Positions 1-11,443 of a DNA stretch of 64,000 bases are shown here, piece after piece (positions within the stretch are counted from its first letter, which is position 1; every line of letters starts with the position of its first letter). The DNA comes from Saprolegnia diclina VS20. Taxonomy: Eukaryota; Oomycota; Saprolegniomycetes; Saprolegniales; Saprolegniaceae. The notes beneath the pieces were generated by a model. That model searched no databases, was not told where the DNA came from, and was given only the letters and a program-made list of their open reading frames with translations. Location: the NCBI RefSeq assembly GCF_000281045.1, contig NW_008246127.1:57204-121203 (forward strand), read 5' to 3'. The position numbers and the translations under genes were made by a program.

Positions 1-1291
1 TGTGGGCGTTCCTGTACCATACTCCGCTTAGCCTGGTTTTAATAGCAATTGTTCTATTGCAATGCATTATTGAGAACAATTTTGTCTTCTGAATGTGGGA
101 AATTTAATTGCATGGAAAGCGTCGATTTCAGGGGAGTTGTCAAGTAGAACGTCGTCCGTTTTTTCCCTGGTTTTTGGAGTGTTAAAGGGCACTATCGACA
201 TCTCCACTGCAAACGCCGCAGCGGGCAGGAGAGTGAGGGTCTTGTGGGTGTGAAAGGCTTTAGAGCACACTTTGCACTTTGAATCCTTATCTCGGATTTG
301 GCAGAATAATTTGGCGCATTATTTTCTCCCGCGGTCCAATACCGGTATGTGGGCTCCACATTTCCCTAGTGCCTTCGAAGAAGTGGAAGAGGTTTTCCGC
401 GCAAGGCCGAGCGTTCCAGAAGATTAAGACATGAAAGCACGCACACGTTACAAGGTCCAGGCGCTGAGCAAGCGAGCTCGAGCCATCCACGAATTTGTAG
501 TATCAGTCAAAGCTAACCCGCCTCGCCCACCTCTGGCATGGCGAACACCAACGCGGTTGTTGCCCCCAAATAGCTCGGCTGGTAGCTACCACTGTCAAAC
601 TTTACATGGGTTTACTCGATCTAATCCCAACAAATCAGATGAGGCTCGACGTCGTGCAGAGTAGCTTCAAGACGCTTTCTGTGGTTGTGCAGCCCTCATC
701 TAAGCATTGAAGTGAATCGTGATACCGGTGCGAGCGGCTTAACTCCCTGCCGAAGCAGCAACTGAACAGTACATTCACAGCGTTATTACGTCGTTGGTGC
801 GCTTTTAGAAACAAGCCATATTTTAGGCTCGTTCGTTGACCCTTCCTCCATGAAAGCTGGTTACGAACATACCAACTCTGCCGTTGCCATCTCTACGCAT
901 GTCCTCCTCACGTGGACGGCTGTGTCAGTATCGTCATCTGACAACAAAGATACTCTGTCCTGCGCTATGCTCTGTTTAAGCGTCTCGGATGAAAAGGGTA
1001 TTCCCGCCACCTATTTCACGGCGATAAGCAATCCAAAGCTAGGAGCAGACACTCCACAACATTGAAACACAGCGAATAAGCTTGGTGCGTGGGACTCGTG
1101 AATTCAAGGGCTTGTTCGTGCGTCTTTGGTGTGCAATGGATACCACCACCTGTTATATATCTGATGCGCAATATCAGTCCTTTGTCTGGGAACGCACATC
1201 GCATCTGATTTGGCTAGTGTCTGAGAATTGCGTGTCGACTGCTCTCGCCGGCATCAACTACCATTGTTCTATTCGCCACAAAGAAATCACT
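1..1291. other. No gene recognised; 5' flank of subtilisin gene
   Basis: Short open frames occur on both strands but none has codon bias, a domain or a plausible exon chain. A TATATA stretch lies near 1155, and open reading extends upstream of 1292 in the protease frame without an ATG, so this is taken as 5' flank. Confidence 0.5.
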
Positions 1292-2710
1292 ATGGTCTTC
1301 GTCGCTCGCGCACTCATCGCTGCGACCGTGGCCAGTGTCGTTGCCGCCGACGTTTCCAAGATTCACCCCAAGCTTCTCCAGAAGCTGGAGTCCTCCACGG
1401 TTGCCCAAAACATCATCGTCGAGTTCAAGGGCACTGCCGAAGAAGCGCTCGCCGCGCCCAAGCTTGAGGCAGCGTCGTTAGCGTCGCGTGCGGAACGCGC
1501 CGAGCTGGTCCGGACGACCCTTGTTGACAACGCCGCCTCAGCGCAAGCGTCCGCGCTCAAGCTCATTCAGAGCTCCAAGCTTGAGTCTGCGGCCAAGCCA
1601 ACGCAGCTCTGGATTAGCAACGCCCTCTTCATTAAAAGCGCCGAGAAGGACCTCATCAATGCTCTTGCGAAGCTGCCCGAGGTCGCCTTCGTCCGTCCCG
1701 AAGCCATGGGCCGCCTCATCACCTCCGAGATCTCGACGTCCGAAGCCGTTGCCGCCAACACCACAGAATGGGGCCTCAACATCATCCAGGCGCCGGAGGT
1801 GTGGGCCAAGGGTTACCGTGGCCAGGGTGTCGTCGTTGGTTCCATTGACACGGGTGCTCGTGCCACACACGAAGCGCTGAAGGGCAACTTCCGCAGCCTC
1901 AACGGCTGGTTTCAGCCCGAAGGTCGATCGCCTACCCCTGTCGACAACAACGGCCACGGTACGCACACGGTCGGCACGTCTGTCGGCGGCAACGGTGTCG
2001 GCGTCGCGCCCGATGCCAAGTGGATCTCGTGCGAAGGCTGCCTTCCCAGCGGCAAGTGCCCCGAGTCTGTGCTCGTGGCTTGTGCGCAGTTCATGCTCTG
2101 CCCGCACGACGCCGAAGGCAAGAACCCGCGGTGCGACCTCGCACCCCATGTCGTCAACAACAGTTGGGGCGATGACGACGAGATCCCGGACGTGCCGTAC
2201 TACAAGGGCCCAATGGCCGCGTGGCGCAAGGCTGGCATCATCCCCGTCTTCGCAAACGCCAACAGCGGCCCCAACTGCGGCACGGTGCTCAGCCCTGGCG
2301 ACTACGATAACGTCATTGGCGTCGGAGCCACGACCAACAAGGACGGTCTTGCGACGTTCAGCAGCAAGGGCCCCAACAAGTTTGGCCGCATGAAGCCCGA
2401 TATCTCAGCGCCCGGCCAAGGTGTCCGCTCGAGCTACAAGACGAGCGACACGTCCTACGCGAGCTTGAGCGGTACGAGCATGGCGACGCCTCACGTGACG
2501 GGCGCCATCGCGCTCCTCGTGTCGGCCAAGCCCGGCATCACGTATGACGAAGTGTACTCGCTCTTGACGCAGACGGTCGAGACCAAGTCGCTCATCAACG
2601 ACCCACTCACGTGCGGTGGGCTTCCGGGCGACAAGTACCCGAACAACAACTTTGGCTACGGCCGCATGAACATCTTGCGTGCCATCGAGAAGATCAAGGC
2701 GAGCTGCTAA
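1292..2710 (+). CDS. Secreted subtilisin-like serine protease (S8)
   Basis: Single-exon gene of 472 residues. The ATG at 1292 is chosen because it opens a hydrophobic signal peptide (MVFVARALIAATVASVVAA); the frame is open further upstream but without ATG. A propeptide (about residues 20-150, with an IIVEFKGT I9-like strand) precedes the peptidase domain. The catalytic triad is visible: Asp in GSIDTGA (about residue 186), His in NGHGTHT (about 222) and Ser in SGTSMATPH (about 396). The oxyanion region reads FANANSGPNCG, as in bacillopeptidase-F-type S8 enzymes (family knowledge). The enzyme is expected to be secreted and to degrade extracellular protein. No intron is seen, unlike most neighbours. 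Confidence 0.95.
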   Translation: MVFVARALIAATVASVVAADVSKIHPKLLQKLESSTVAQNIIVEFKGTAEEALAAPKLEAASLASRAERAELVRTTLVDNAASAQASALKLIQSSKLESAAKPTQLWISNALFIKSAEKDLINALAKLPEVAFVRPEAMGRLITSEISTSEAVAANTTEWGLNIIQAPEVWAKGYRGQGVVVGSIDTGARATHEALKGNFRSLNGWFQPEGRSPTPVDNNGHGTHTVGTSVGGNGVGVAPDAKWISCEGCLPSGKCPESVLVACAQFMLCPHDAEGKNPRCDLAPHVVNNSWGDDDEIPDVPYYKGPMAAWRKAGIIPVFANANSGPNCGTVLSPGDYDNVIGVGATTNKDGLATFSSKGPNKFGRMKPDISAPGQGVRSSYKTSDTSYASLSGTSMATPHVTGAIALLVSAKPGITYDEVYSLLTQTVETKSLINDPLTCGGLPGDKYPNNNFGYGRMNILRAIEKIKASC

Positions 2711-2887
2711 GTGTCGAGCTTCGAGCTAGTCGAGCTAGGTGCATTACTCGACTGCCATAATGTATTGTGAGTGAATCTTGTCGATTGTAGCTTTGAGGGA
2801 AACATTTCAGAGGTGGTTATTGAGCCTCAACACAGTACACCAGTGTAGTCTTTATTGAGCGTTGGCTTCTTTCGGGACATTATTAGC

Positions 2888-4700
2888 TTACTGCTTGCTC
2901 GCGACGAGGAATCTGTCGAGGAGGCTGCGCACCATCGGGCTCAGGTTTTGGCGCTCGTGCTACGCGAGAGTGCACATCTGTAGCTATCGTAGGCAATAGA
3001 ATACCTCAAAGCAAAACATGATGGCGCCCATGGACAAACCAAAGAGCATGACCTCGCCGTAAGGTACATCAGCGAGCCAGCGTGTGTCACGGAGCATTAT
3101 GAAGAGAGAGTCCACGGCCCGCGGTAGTACGTACAGGGCCAGCTCTACCATCGGATTGTTCTACCGTCACAAGGCCTCGTTTCGCGTCGTACCCGACCGC
3201 CGGCTCTTGGCTTCGATGAAGATGGCAAACGACGAGACGAGCCCTAGCAGAGTCCGACTAAAAACCATTTTCGTCTCTGCCCTCATGCGTACCGGCGGCA
3301 AAGTAAGCGGCTTTATGGTCGCGCTTCAAGAGGCACCGAAAGACGCATATCGCGGCCTGGTACACGGCGACGAACGAGCCCATGAAGAGCGTGGAGCGGA
3401 ATCCACCGACGACGCCTTGGAAAAGCGAGTAGATCGGTCTAAGAGATGACGTCAGCATACAATTCCCGGAGCGACCGTCCTACGTGCGAAGGAAGCGCCG
3501 GAACTGCAGCACAACCTGCGGCACGATGTTGAGCGACATATAAAGCGGCAAGGTGCTGCGCATCGCCTTGATGAGCGTGAGGAGAAAACCGTAGGAGCAC
3601 GACGTCGTTGGGTGGTGGATAAGACCGCACGGAATGCACTGCAACAACCTCATATCGAATGGGACTCCAGATAGCATGCGTACTTTGGGAAGATTGGTCG
3701 TGCTCGTATAGACAAACGGTGATCCCTTGTCGGAGAGGAAGCGCGTGATCTCCGCCGGCTCGACCGGCAGACCGCTCGTGTTGCGCTGCACAAAGTTGAG
3801 AACCTTGTAGCCGACGGGGCCAGTGCGCTGAATGAAGCTCGAGTACTCTTTCGGCAAGATAGATGGCCGCATGATGAACGTGTACATGACCTAGCGCCAT
3901 TCTTTGCTGCAAACAAACGGATCCAAGTGTACCTGGGCGGAAGTGAGACCGAAGAGCAATGAGTCACCGTGGGCCCACTGGCTGCCCCAAAAGTGCCAAG
4001 CGTCGCGAGACTTGGCACTGTTGTAGAGGCACTGAAGCGCACGTGCAAGTGCATAAAGCGCCAGCGACCGACGACTAAACTGCTGCGTCAGACGACAGAC
4101 ACTCGATACGGGGCGAGAATTTTGTACCGCTCGGGCTCGACAAACACGACAGCCGAGCCTGCCAGCGTACCCGCCAGCGCCGTCGTCATGGGATCTTCGC
4201 CGAGAGCCTCCGTTTCTTCGTTGCCGTGGCGTAGACGCCGGATAATGGCTTTGAGCGCTTGGTAGCCGCCGGTAAACCAGCCGATGAAAAGGCCCATCGA
4301 GACAGCCTCGACGCGAAAGCTAAGGTGCTTCTCGCTCAGTAGTACCTTGAGATTTGCGATGGCTTTGAACTGTCTACAGCGTCGATCGGTGGTTCTTTTC
4401 GCGCCTCGACCAAGCGCAATAGTACCTCTTTTGCAATAGCAGCACAATGCGCACGAGCACGGCGATGCCGGCGCGTACGTTGTAGGCGAGGATGAAATTG
4501 GACGCGCCGGTCTGCGCCGCAGAAGCAAGTTCTCGGAAAAGAGGCTGCTTCTCCTTCGTCGCCTCGGACGTCTCGGAGGCCATCGAGACCATCGACGCGG
4601 ACGGCGCCAACCGACTCGCAGCCGCCATCTCGAGATCTGCGACCGACTTTGATCCGGAGATATCCGGATACAGCCATGCGGATGGCGTGCACGATGGCAT
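2888..4700 (-). CDS. TMEM135-like membrane protein
   Basis: Eight exons on the minus strand: 4700-4426, 4373-4128, 4074-3933, 3890-3484, 3438-3293, 3243-3193, 3144-3005 and 2959-2888. All phases close, giving 492 residues. Recognition rests on several blocks: SRRSELALYVLPRA near the C-terminus, RRSLALYALARALQCLY in the first half, SAQVMYTFIMRP, and the C-x3-HP-x2-SC segment CGLIHHPTTSC. TMEM135 family members are multi-pass proteins linked to peroxisomal and mitochondrial dynamics (family knowledge). Several hydrophobic segments are present (for example MLFGLSMGAIMFCF). All seven introns are 42-53 nt. The function is inferred from homology only. Confidence 0.85.
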
Positions 4701-5126
4701 CAGAGCCCGAGCCCTACGACGTCATCGGGCGAACGGCAACTTGGCCGTTGCTGCACGGAAAGTCAGATTCATCCGACCACTCGCCATGTCACTCTGGTAT
4801 AGTTTTGACTCGCTTGAGGATATGCGACTTGAACCCGGTGCTAATTCGTAAGATGGTGCCGGTAGCTACCGCGATGGTCAAGGTACCAAGGTGGTCCCGT
4901 GGGAAGCCAATGGCGACCAGATATGCTTTGGTGACAGGACACGCGTTGCAACACCCCTCGATGATTTTCGAGATGGTTTATGTGAATCTAACGTTAGGGT
5001 AATTTTGTGGTTTTGATTGTACTATCGTCCTGGACCCTTATCGCTACGATGGTCCACGTCTTCTTTCAAAGAACGTTTCCATCGCTCAAATGAGCAAGCA
5101 CCGCACAAACGACACATCAACCTGCC
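4701..5126. other. Intergenic, nothing recognised
   Basis: It lies between the 5' end of the TMEM135-like gene and the 3' end of the next minus-strand gene. Overlapping short open frames lack any domain or coding character. Confidence 0.5.
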
Positions 5127-6670
5127 TTATGTCGTTGAAACTTGCCAGTACATGGTGCCTTCGACGACAAACGGTCGAAGCAGTCGTCGCGACACAAGCG
5201 TGTCGAGGAAAATTTCGAGCCGCTCGAGCTCGCAGTCGGTCATTTTCTCGGACACTTCAGTCAGTGTCTACGTGCAAGAATGCTTCAGTGCTGACGAGAC
5301 CGACATAGGACGTACGAGGGCTTGGTGAGCATCTTCGCGGAAGAGACTATACAGCGTCGTCATTTGATACGCCGCGAGCCCGCGCTAGCCAAGACAACAA
5401 GAGTCAGACAACGCGAACGCAAAAGGTGTCGTACCTGGAAGGCGACGGGAAACAGAGAGAGGTCGAACGCCGGAATCGGCTCGCTTGGCGACGCAGCATA
5501 CAGAGCGTCCATGGCAGGTTGGTACGACGTGTCAGCGCCTGCAATCCGGTTCGAGAGTGGCGTGTGGGGCGTCATGACGCGCAGCTTTGTGCTTAGCAGC
5601 GGCGATCCCAGGTGCGGCGACAGGAGCGCGTCCTCGTCGTTCGACTTGGACGGTGTCTTTCGAGGCGTCTTTCGGGGCGTCGAGGTGAGCTCGGCGACGG
5701 CGCTGAACCGGCGACGGAGATTTGCCGAAGGCGTTGGTGCCCACTGCGGGGATAGCAGCACGTTGTTGAAGCCACTAGTGGCCTTGATCGCCGACGACGT
5801 AAAGTGACGCTCTGGTGTCGATGGCGTCTTGGCCTCCTCCGCCCCGTCGTCGTCTTCCTCGTTGAATGGAGTGTGCTGCAGCTGCACATGACGCGAGAGC
5901 ACAGGTATTTCGGGCGACCGCGCGTTTTGGCTCGAGAGGCCACTCGTATCGAGACCGTTGCTAGCGCCTGTGTATCGCATAGGTGTTGTCGTTGTAAGCT
6001 CGACCTGGAGCGACGACGCGGACGCCGATGTGTTCGATCGCACTGGCCGTGTCGGCGATCGAGAATACGTCGGCGCTTGGAGCACTTGGACGTTGCTCGA
6101 GAGCGTTGGGAGTTCGGGCGTCGGCATGTGGATCTCTGTGAGCGACGGGGCATTTGTCGGGGTTGCCGCCGGTGGCTTGCGCATAAAGGGGGTTCGGAGC
6201 ATGGCGGGGCTCGGGACGTCCAAAGATAAGTTGCTCTCGCTTAGCGACGATGTCGTCGCCGTTGCTCTCGCAATCTTGTGACTCGCCTTCTTCTCTTGCT
6301 CGAGCACAGTCGTCTTGAGGCGCACCTCTTGTTCGTCAATGTCGTGCATCAGAAACGAGTCGTACTGCTCGTCGGCGCCGTCCGAGGATGCAGCCATCGA
6401 CTCGTTGTGCACGCTCGTGTCGTGCGCTGAGGCAGCCTCGTGCGCTCGGGTCGGGGCTTTGGCCGTCATCGGGTCCTGAAGCTGTGCAAAGAGGTCCTGG
6501 AAGAGAAGGCAGTGCGCGTTCATCTGACGCGTCGTTGCTCCGTGGCGCCGGACGCTGCGCAAAAGGAGCGTCGCTTCCTTGTGCGCCTTGCTGAGCTGAG
6601 CGTCAATGTCCGCGAGGACAAAGGTCATCTTCTGCTCGAGCTCCTCGTCCATCGCTGCCCAGCTCTTCAA
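5127..6670 (-). CDS. Ser/Thr-Pro-rich protein with N-terminal coiled coil; possibly SKA3-like
   Basis: Three exons: 6670-5435, 5384-5316 and 5267-5127 (introns 50 and 48 nt), 481 residues; the start may instead be the Met seven residues in (MDEELEQKM). Residues about 5-70 form an acidic/basic helical segment. The middle is disordered and packed with S/T-P sites (TSTPRKTPRKTPSK, SPHLGSP). A motif is repeated as PTPELPTLSSNVQ and SPEIPVLSRHVQ. The C-terminal 70 residues (LTEVSEKM, LEIFLDTLVSRRLLRPF) look like a compact helical or winged-helix domain ending YWQV. This layout, helical N-terminus plus repeated S/T-P-x-L motifs, resembles the kinetochore protein SKA3, but similarity is weak and the name is a suggestion. 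Confidence 0.7.
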
Positions 6671-7308
6671 ACACTATTTGAGCTGTAATAACGCGTAAAA
6701 ATAAGACGGTAATACGTTTTTTGTTTAAACAGAGAGGCCAACGGCTTGATTCACCATTGCAGGTCCAATTTGTGGGCATGTGAATGATCGCGTTGAGCTG
6801 CTTGCTATACATCTCCATTGATCTCTTGGCAAAGGAAGATTGCGTCGGGACTTAAGCACATCGATGGACAAACAGTGACGACAAGACCTACACTCAGACG
6901 TCTCCAACAACAATGCGGAATGACGCAGTGTGAGCTAGGGTGCTTATGAGGACCACAGTGCGCACGCCGATCAATTGGTTCGTGAGTATGTGCTTACCGC
7001 CATCTCCTCGGCTGGGTCGTAGGCGAGCTTGAGTGTGTGGAACACAGCCGTGGAGAGTAAAACGTGTTTGACCTTCAACGCCGGGTTAAAGTATACAGTT
7101 GGCGGGAACACGTTTGGCGTCTGGAATTAAAATATTTTTTATCTGAAATTGTGGGCGGGAACGCCCACGTCCGATACATTGCCGCGTTTTTTTAAAACTG
7201 ATGAAGTAAAAATATCTTAGAGCAATAATATTATGACTTGACGGGTATTTGCGTCCTCAGTTCCCAACATTTTCCATCTTCAAGCTCAGCTCAAGCACTA
7301 CCTGAAGC
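6671..7308. other. Divergent intergenic region upstream of RAD51
   Basis: It separates the minus-strand Ser/Pro-rich gene from RAD51. It contains AT-rich tracts near 7125-7230 and the Inr/FPR-like element at 7257-7276. No coding potential is seen. Confidence 0.6.
7257..7276 (+). promoter_or_regulatory. Oomycete Inr + FPR core promoter of RAD51
   Basis: The sequence TCAGTTCC followed by CATTTTCCA matches the initiator-like element and flanking promoter region (CAWTTTNYY) known from oomycete genes. It lies about 33 nt before the RAD51 ATG, a usual distance. Confidence 0.6.
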
Positions 7309-8598
7309 ATGAGTGGCATGATGCAAGGAGCGCGCTATGAGCATGATGCCGAGATGGTCGAGGAAGACATGGGTCAAGCACAGATCCAGGGCCCCTGCGG
7401 GATCAATGCGCTTGAGCAGTCGGGGATCAATACCTCGGATATCAACAAGCTGAAGGACGCCGGCTTCCACACGGTTGACGCGATCGCGATGGCCACCAAG
7501 AAGCAGCTCATCGCGATCAAGGGAATCACCGAAGCCAAGGCTGACAAGATGCTAAAGGCGTCTCGTGAGATGGTCAACGTGGGCTTTACGACGGTGGGCC
7601 TTAGGCGATCCACGGTAAACAGGCACCTGATCTTTATGTCGTGCTAGGCCTCCGACGTGCTCCAAAGTCGTAAGGACCTCATCACCCTCACGACGGGCTC
7701 GACAGCACTCGACGAATTGCTCCGCGGAGGCTTCGAGACAGGCTCCATTACCGAAATGTTCGGCGAGTTTCGCACTGGGAAGACGCAGCTTTGCCATCAA
7801 CTGTGCGTTACTTGCCAACTTCCCGTCGACAAGGGCGGAGGTGAAGGCAAAGCCTTGTACATTGACACTGAAGGGACGTTCCGGCCGCAGCGCCTTGTCG
7901 CGATAGCCGAACGCTACGGCCTCGACGGTACTTGGCGCATGATCTATTGTGTCGAGTACTCATACCACGATCAAACCCTAGGCGACAGTGTCCTTGACAA
8001 CGTCGCGTTTGCTCGTGCTTACAATTCGGAGCACCAGATGCAGCTACTTTCGCAAGCATCCGCGATGATGGCAGAATCTCGATACGCGCTCGTGGTAGTT
8101 GACAGTGCCACTGCGCTCTTCCGCACCGACTATTCGGGGCGCGGCGAGCTGGCTGCTCGTCAGCAAGAATTGGCCAAGTACACGCAACATATTTTTCATC
8201 AACCAGGCGCGCGAACTTTCGTAGGTTTCTTCGCGCCCTCACGCGCATGGCAGACGAATTTGGTGTCGCTGTTGTCATCACCAACCAGGTACACCACAAC
8301 ACTAAGGATCCAGTGCAGTCACTTAGACGTCGTAGATGACAGCGAACCCGGACTCGGGGATGTTTTCGAAAGATCCGCTGCAGCCGATTGGCGGCAACAT
8401 CATGGCGCACGCCTCGTGCACGCGGTAGAGGATCGTTCATCGCGAGTGGGCGGTCCTATAATCGACGCTCGTAGGTTGCGTCTCAAGAAGGCCCGTGGCG
8501 AAAACCGGGTCATGAAGGTGATCGACTCGCCCATCCTTCCTGAAGCTGAAGCTATGTACTCGATCACGGAACAAGGGATCCAGGACGAGCAAAACTAA
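7309..8598 (+). CDS. RAD51: RAD51 recombinase
   Basis: Six exons: 7309-7593, 7648-7927, 7982-8177, 8225-8288, 8336-8424 and 8475-8598; 345 residues, close to the usual 339. An N-terminal HhH region (about 27-90, [15 protein letters not shown]...[11 protein letters not shown]) is followed by the ATPase core: Walker A GEFRTGKT (about 134-141), IDTEGTFRP, Walker [13 protein letters not shown] and [11 protein letters not shown]. It catalyses ATP-dependent strand exchange on ssDNA in homologous recombination. N-terminus and core are RAD51-like, but the L2 loop reads [12 protein letters not shown], which is closer to DMC1 than to the NQVVAQVDG of many RAD51s. The gene ends 63 bp from the convergent organellar recA. 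Confidence 0.95.
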
Positions 8599-8661
8599 GA
8601 ACAAATATCTAAGACTCCGCCATCTGTATGATCCGGGCTTAGCGCTTGACCAGCGCAGTGA

Positions 8662-10472
8662 TTATCGGGTCGTAGTCGTGGAGTCTTCTTGGATTTGCAC
8701 GGTTTGTTCCATGTCGTGTACCTCGGCCATAATAGCGTGAATGTCGACCCCATCGACGTCGATGCCAGGGGTGGGTTCAACAGTCGCCGATACAGGCTCC
8801 AGCGGGGTGTCGCGCGTCAGAAGTGCAGCGCGAATCTGAGCCTCGATGGTCCGCGCGATGTCTGGGTGCGCCTCAAGGAACTGCTTGGCCTACGTCATCA
8901 ACCGCATAAGTCACAACCTTCTGCGCCACGACAAAGACCTTGCTGCGTCCCTGCCCAATTGGCTCTAGTCGTACAGGTATATAAGCTTTCTAGTGCCCAA
9001 ATATATCGAGTACCATCGTTGTAGGCATACCACGAACCGGACCGCTTCATGGCGCCAACCTGCGTACCGAGGTCGAGCTAGAAGCATACATCGCGTCTTC
9101 GTGTGTATCTGTCCCTTGAGGAACGTACGATCTCGGACATGCGGTCGATGCCCTTGCCGTAAATCACGTCAAAGTTGGCGACCTTGAAGGGCGGTGCGAG
9201 CTTGTTTTTGGCCACCTTGACGACGGTTTCGTTGCCAATGACCTAATGATGTACCGACGCTTAGGACTACGTGGGGAGAGGCAACGTGTACGTTCTCGCC
9301 TTCCTTGATTTGCGTCTTGCGGCGAATATCGAGGCGAACTACGGCCAAGGAAACTTGAGCTCAACGCAGTCCAAAATAGAGTACTCGATGCATAGTAGCG
9401 CAACGCCGTGCCGCCGGATGTGACTTCAGGAGACCCGAAAATGATGCCAACCTAAGCAAGTGAAGGCTGTTTCCAAAGAAAGGTTGCAACCTTTTGGCGG
9501 ATCTGGTTGAGGAAAATGATCATGCAGTTCGACTTGGAGAGAGACCCAGTGAGCTTGCGCAACGCCTGTGCATGCCAATGAAACGGAGAACGCGGAGCTG
9601 GAATTTGCCATACCTGGCTCATGAGGCGTGCCTGCAGCGCGATCTGCTGGTCGCCCATCTCGCCCTCAAGTTCAGCGCGCGGTACTAGCGCGGCGACACT
9701 GTCAACGACGACCACGTCGATGGCTCCCGATCGAATCAGCGTGTCAGCAATTTCGAGCGCTTGCTCTCCAGAGTCGGGCTGCGACACATAAAGCTCGTCA
9801 ATGTTGACGCCTAATCAAGCGTGCGTGAAATGCAGCGATTGTTGTTTCATTCTCTGACGTACCTAGAGCCTTGGCATAGTGGCCGTCGATTGCATGCTCG
9901 GCGTCGATGAAGGCGCAAGTTCCACCCTAAACAATCAATGCACCAGTCTGGCTCTCGTACAGTGGCAAGAGCATGGAATTACGTTCTTCTGGGCTTCGGC
10001 GATGCAGTGGAGGGCAAGCGTCGTTTTGCCCGAACTTTCGGGGCCATACACCTCAATCACACGCCTATTTTATGCAGCAGTGAGCTCTCTCGTGGATACG
10101 GCGTCGCTTATGAGAGACCCGCGCGGCAGTCCGCCAATGCCGAGTGCTACGTCCAACGAGAGCGAGCCCGTAGACACAACATCAATGTCGTGGGCAACAC
10201 CGCTAGCCAAGGTTACGCATAGGGCGAACGAAGCCATGAGTATGCACTTACCTAGCGCCGAGTTGCATCACAGCGCCCTTGCCAAAGCTGCTCTCGATCT
10301 GGCGAATAGCCATCTGCAACGCTTGGCCCTTGTCGCCTGCAGAAGCGACAGTGAGCACCTAGAGCTGACCTCCATGTACGCATGTACCAGAGGCGCTCGG
10401 CGAGGCCTTGGTCTTCTTGCAGCGAACGAGCGCGCGGGCCACGATGGCAGGCGCACGAGAAAACGACAGCAT
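8662..10472 (-). CDS. recA: Bacterial-type RecA, probably mitochondrial
   Basis: Thirteen exons: 10472-10388, 10336-10252, 10202-10119, 10064-9983, 9926-9863, 9810-9614, 9565-9491, 9451-9385, 9338-9292, 9242-9129, 9077-9014, 8964-8939 and 8889-8662. All phases close, giving 405 residues. The first 28 residues ([20 protein letters not shown]...) are basic and acid-free, like a mitochondrial presequence. The core has the bacterial signatures [17 protein letters not shown], Walker [70 protein letters not shown] and IGQGRSK. The C-terminus is an acidic and Thr-rich tail. Expected role: strand exchange and repair of organellar DNA (family knowledge). Introns are 39-56 nt. Confidence 0.95.
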
Positions 10473-11443
10473 CTCGACGTTCCTTCCCGAAGCTTGGTTG
10501 TGATCGATTTCGGATACAATTCACTCTATTTCACACGCTTCACACTATAAAAGTCAAGCTCGTTCGTCATCACTTTACAAGACGCTGTGATGCAAGCCTC
10601 GCTTGGCGTACTCGGTACGGAGCAAAGAAAAACCAGGTAGTGCCTGAAGACGACGCATGAATGACGCTTTGATTCTTGCAGCGCGCTCCCGGCTTGAAAG
10701 ATGTGGTCGCACAGTATATCGTTTCACACTATAATAGCTCCCGTTGCATTTGAAAAAAGAGTTTTAATGTACACATATTCACATATTGCATATTACATAT
10801 CATAGATGATGTGTTTTAAGAGGATCGATTTGGCGCCAAAGTTGCTGTTGTCGAGCGAGCGGGAACCGCTGGTATTCCAGCACTACAGCCAGTGGAGGTC
10901 AAACAACGACACTGCTTGCGTTTTCTACCGATATTATGCGGGCGAAATAAGTGATACTACCGGTACGTACGGTACCCTGGGTAAAAGCGACCAATGGCCG
11001 CACGGGCTGGAAATCCAATTCCTCCCGATGAGCCCACGGCGTCATTGTCAGCCTCGTGCAGCGCTTCGAAAATTCATGTGGATTGATTGGCTAATCGAGG
11101 CACGTTGGCTCTGGGTTGGATAAACAAACGATTGTTGACTCCAAAAATCTCTCTGATTATTGACCCTGGACTGCCCTGGACCAAAAGTGATCGCTTCTGC
11201 CTCGCACCATGCTGTCCAAATATAATGCATTGTACAGAACAATGAAATTGAATGGATCTCATAGCCCAGTACAGTATTACATGTACATTTCGGGCAAACG
11301 ACGCAAAACCGAGGTAGTGCATTCGATTTGGTTTGGAACCGCATCGCTGGGCCGATCTTTTTGAGGGTTGCGCGTGATTGTTCGGCACTCATGCGCGAAA
11401 CCTTCCGTGACCTAAATTTACGTTGCTTCACTGCGAAAACACC
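10473..11443. other. Intergenic between recA and WBP2-like gene
   Basis: No gene is recognised. A motif recurs at about 10528-10551 and 10717-10735: TTTCACAC near TATAA (TATAAAAG, then TATAATAG). A run of ACATATTCACATATTGCATATTACATATCATA near 10770-10803 is AT-rich. Short open frames on both strands lack coding character. Confidence 0.45.

Noticed and set aside
4080-4102. A 23-nt intron in the TMEM135-like gene
   Set aside because: It keeps phase but is far below the local minimum; the 53-nt GTAC...TAG intron at 4127-4075 also keeps phase and is preferred.
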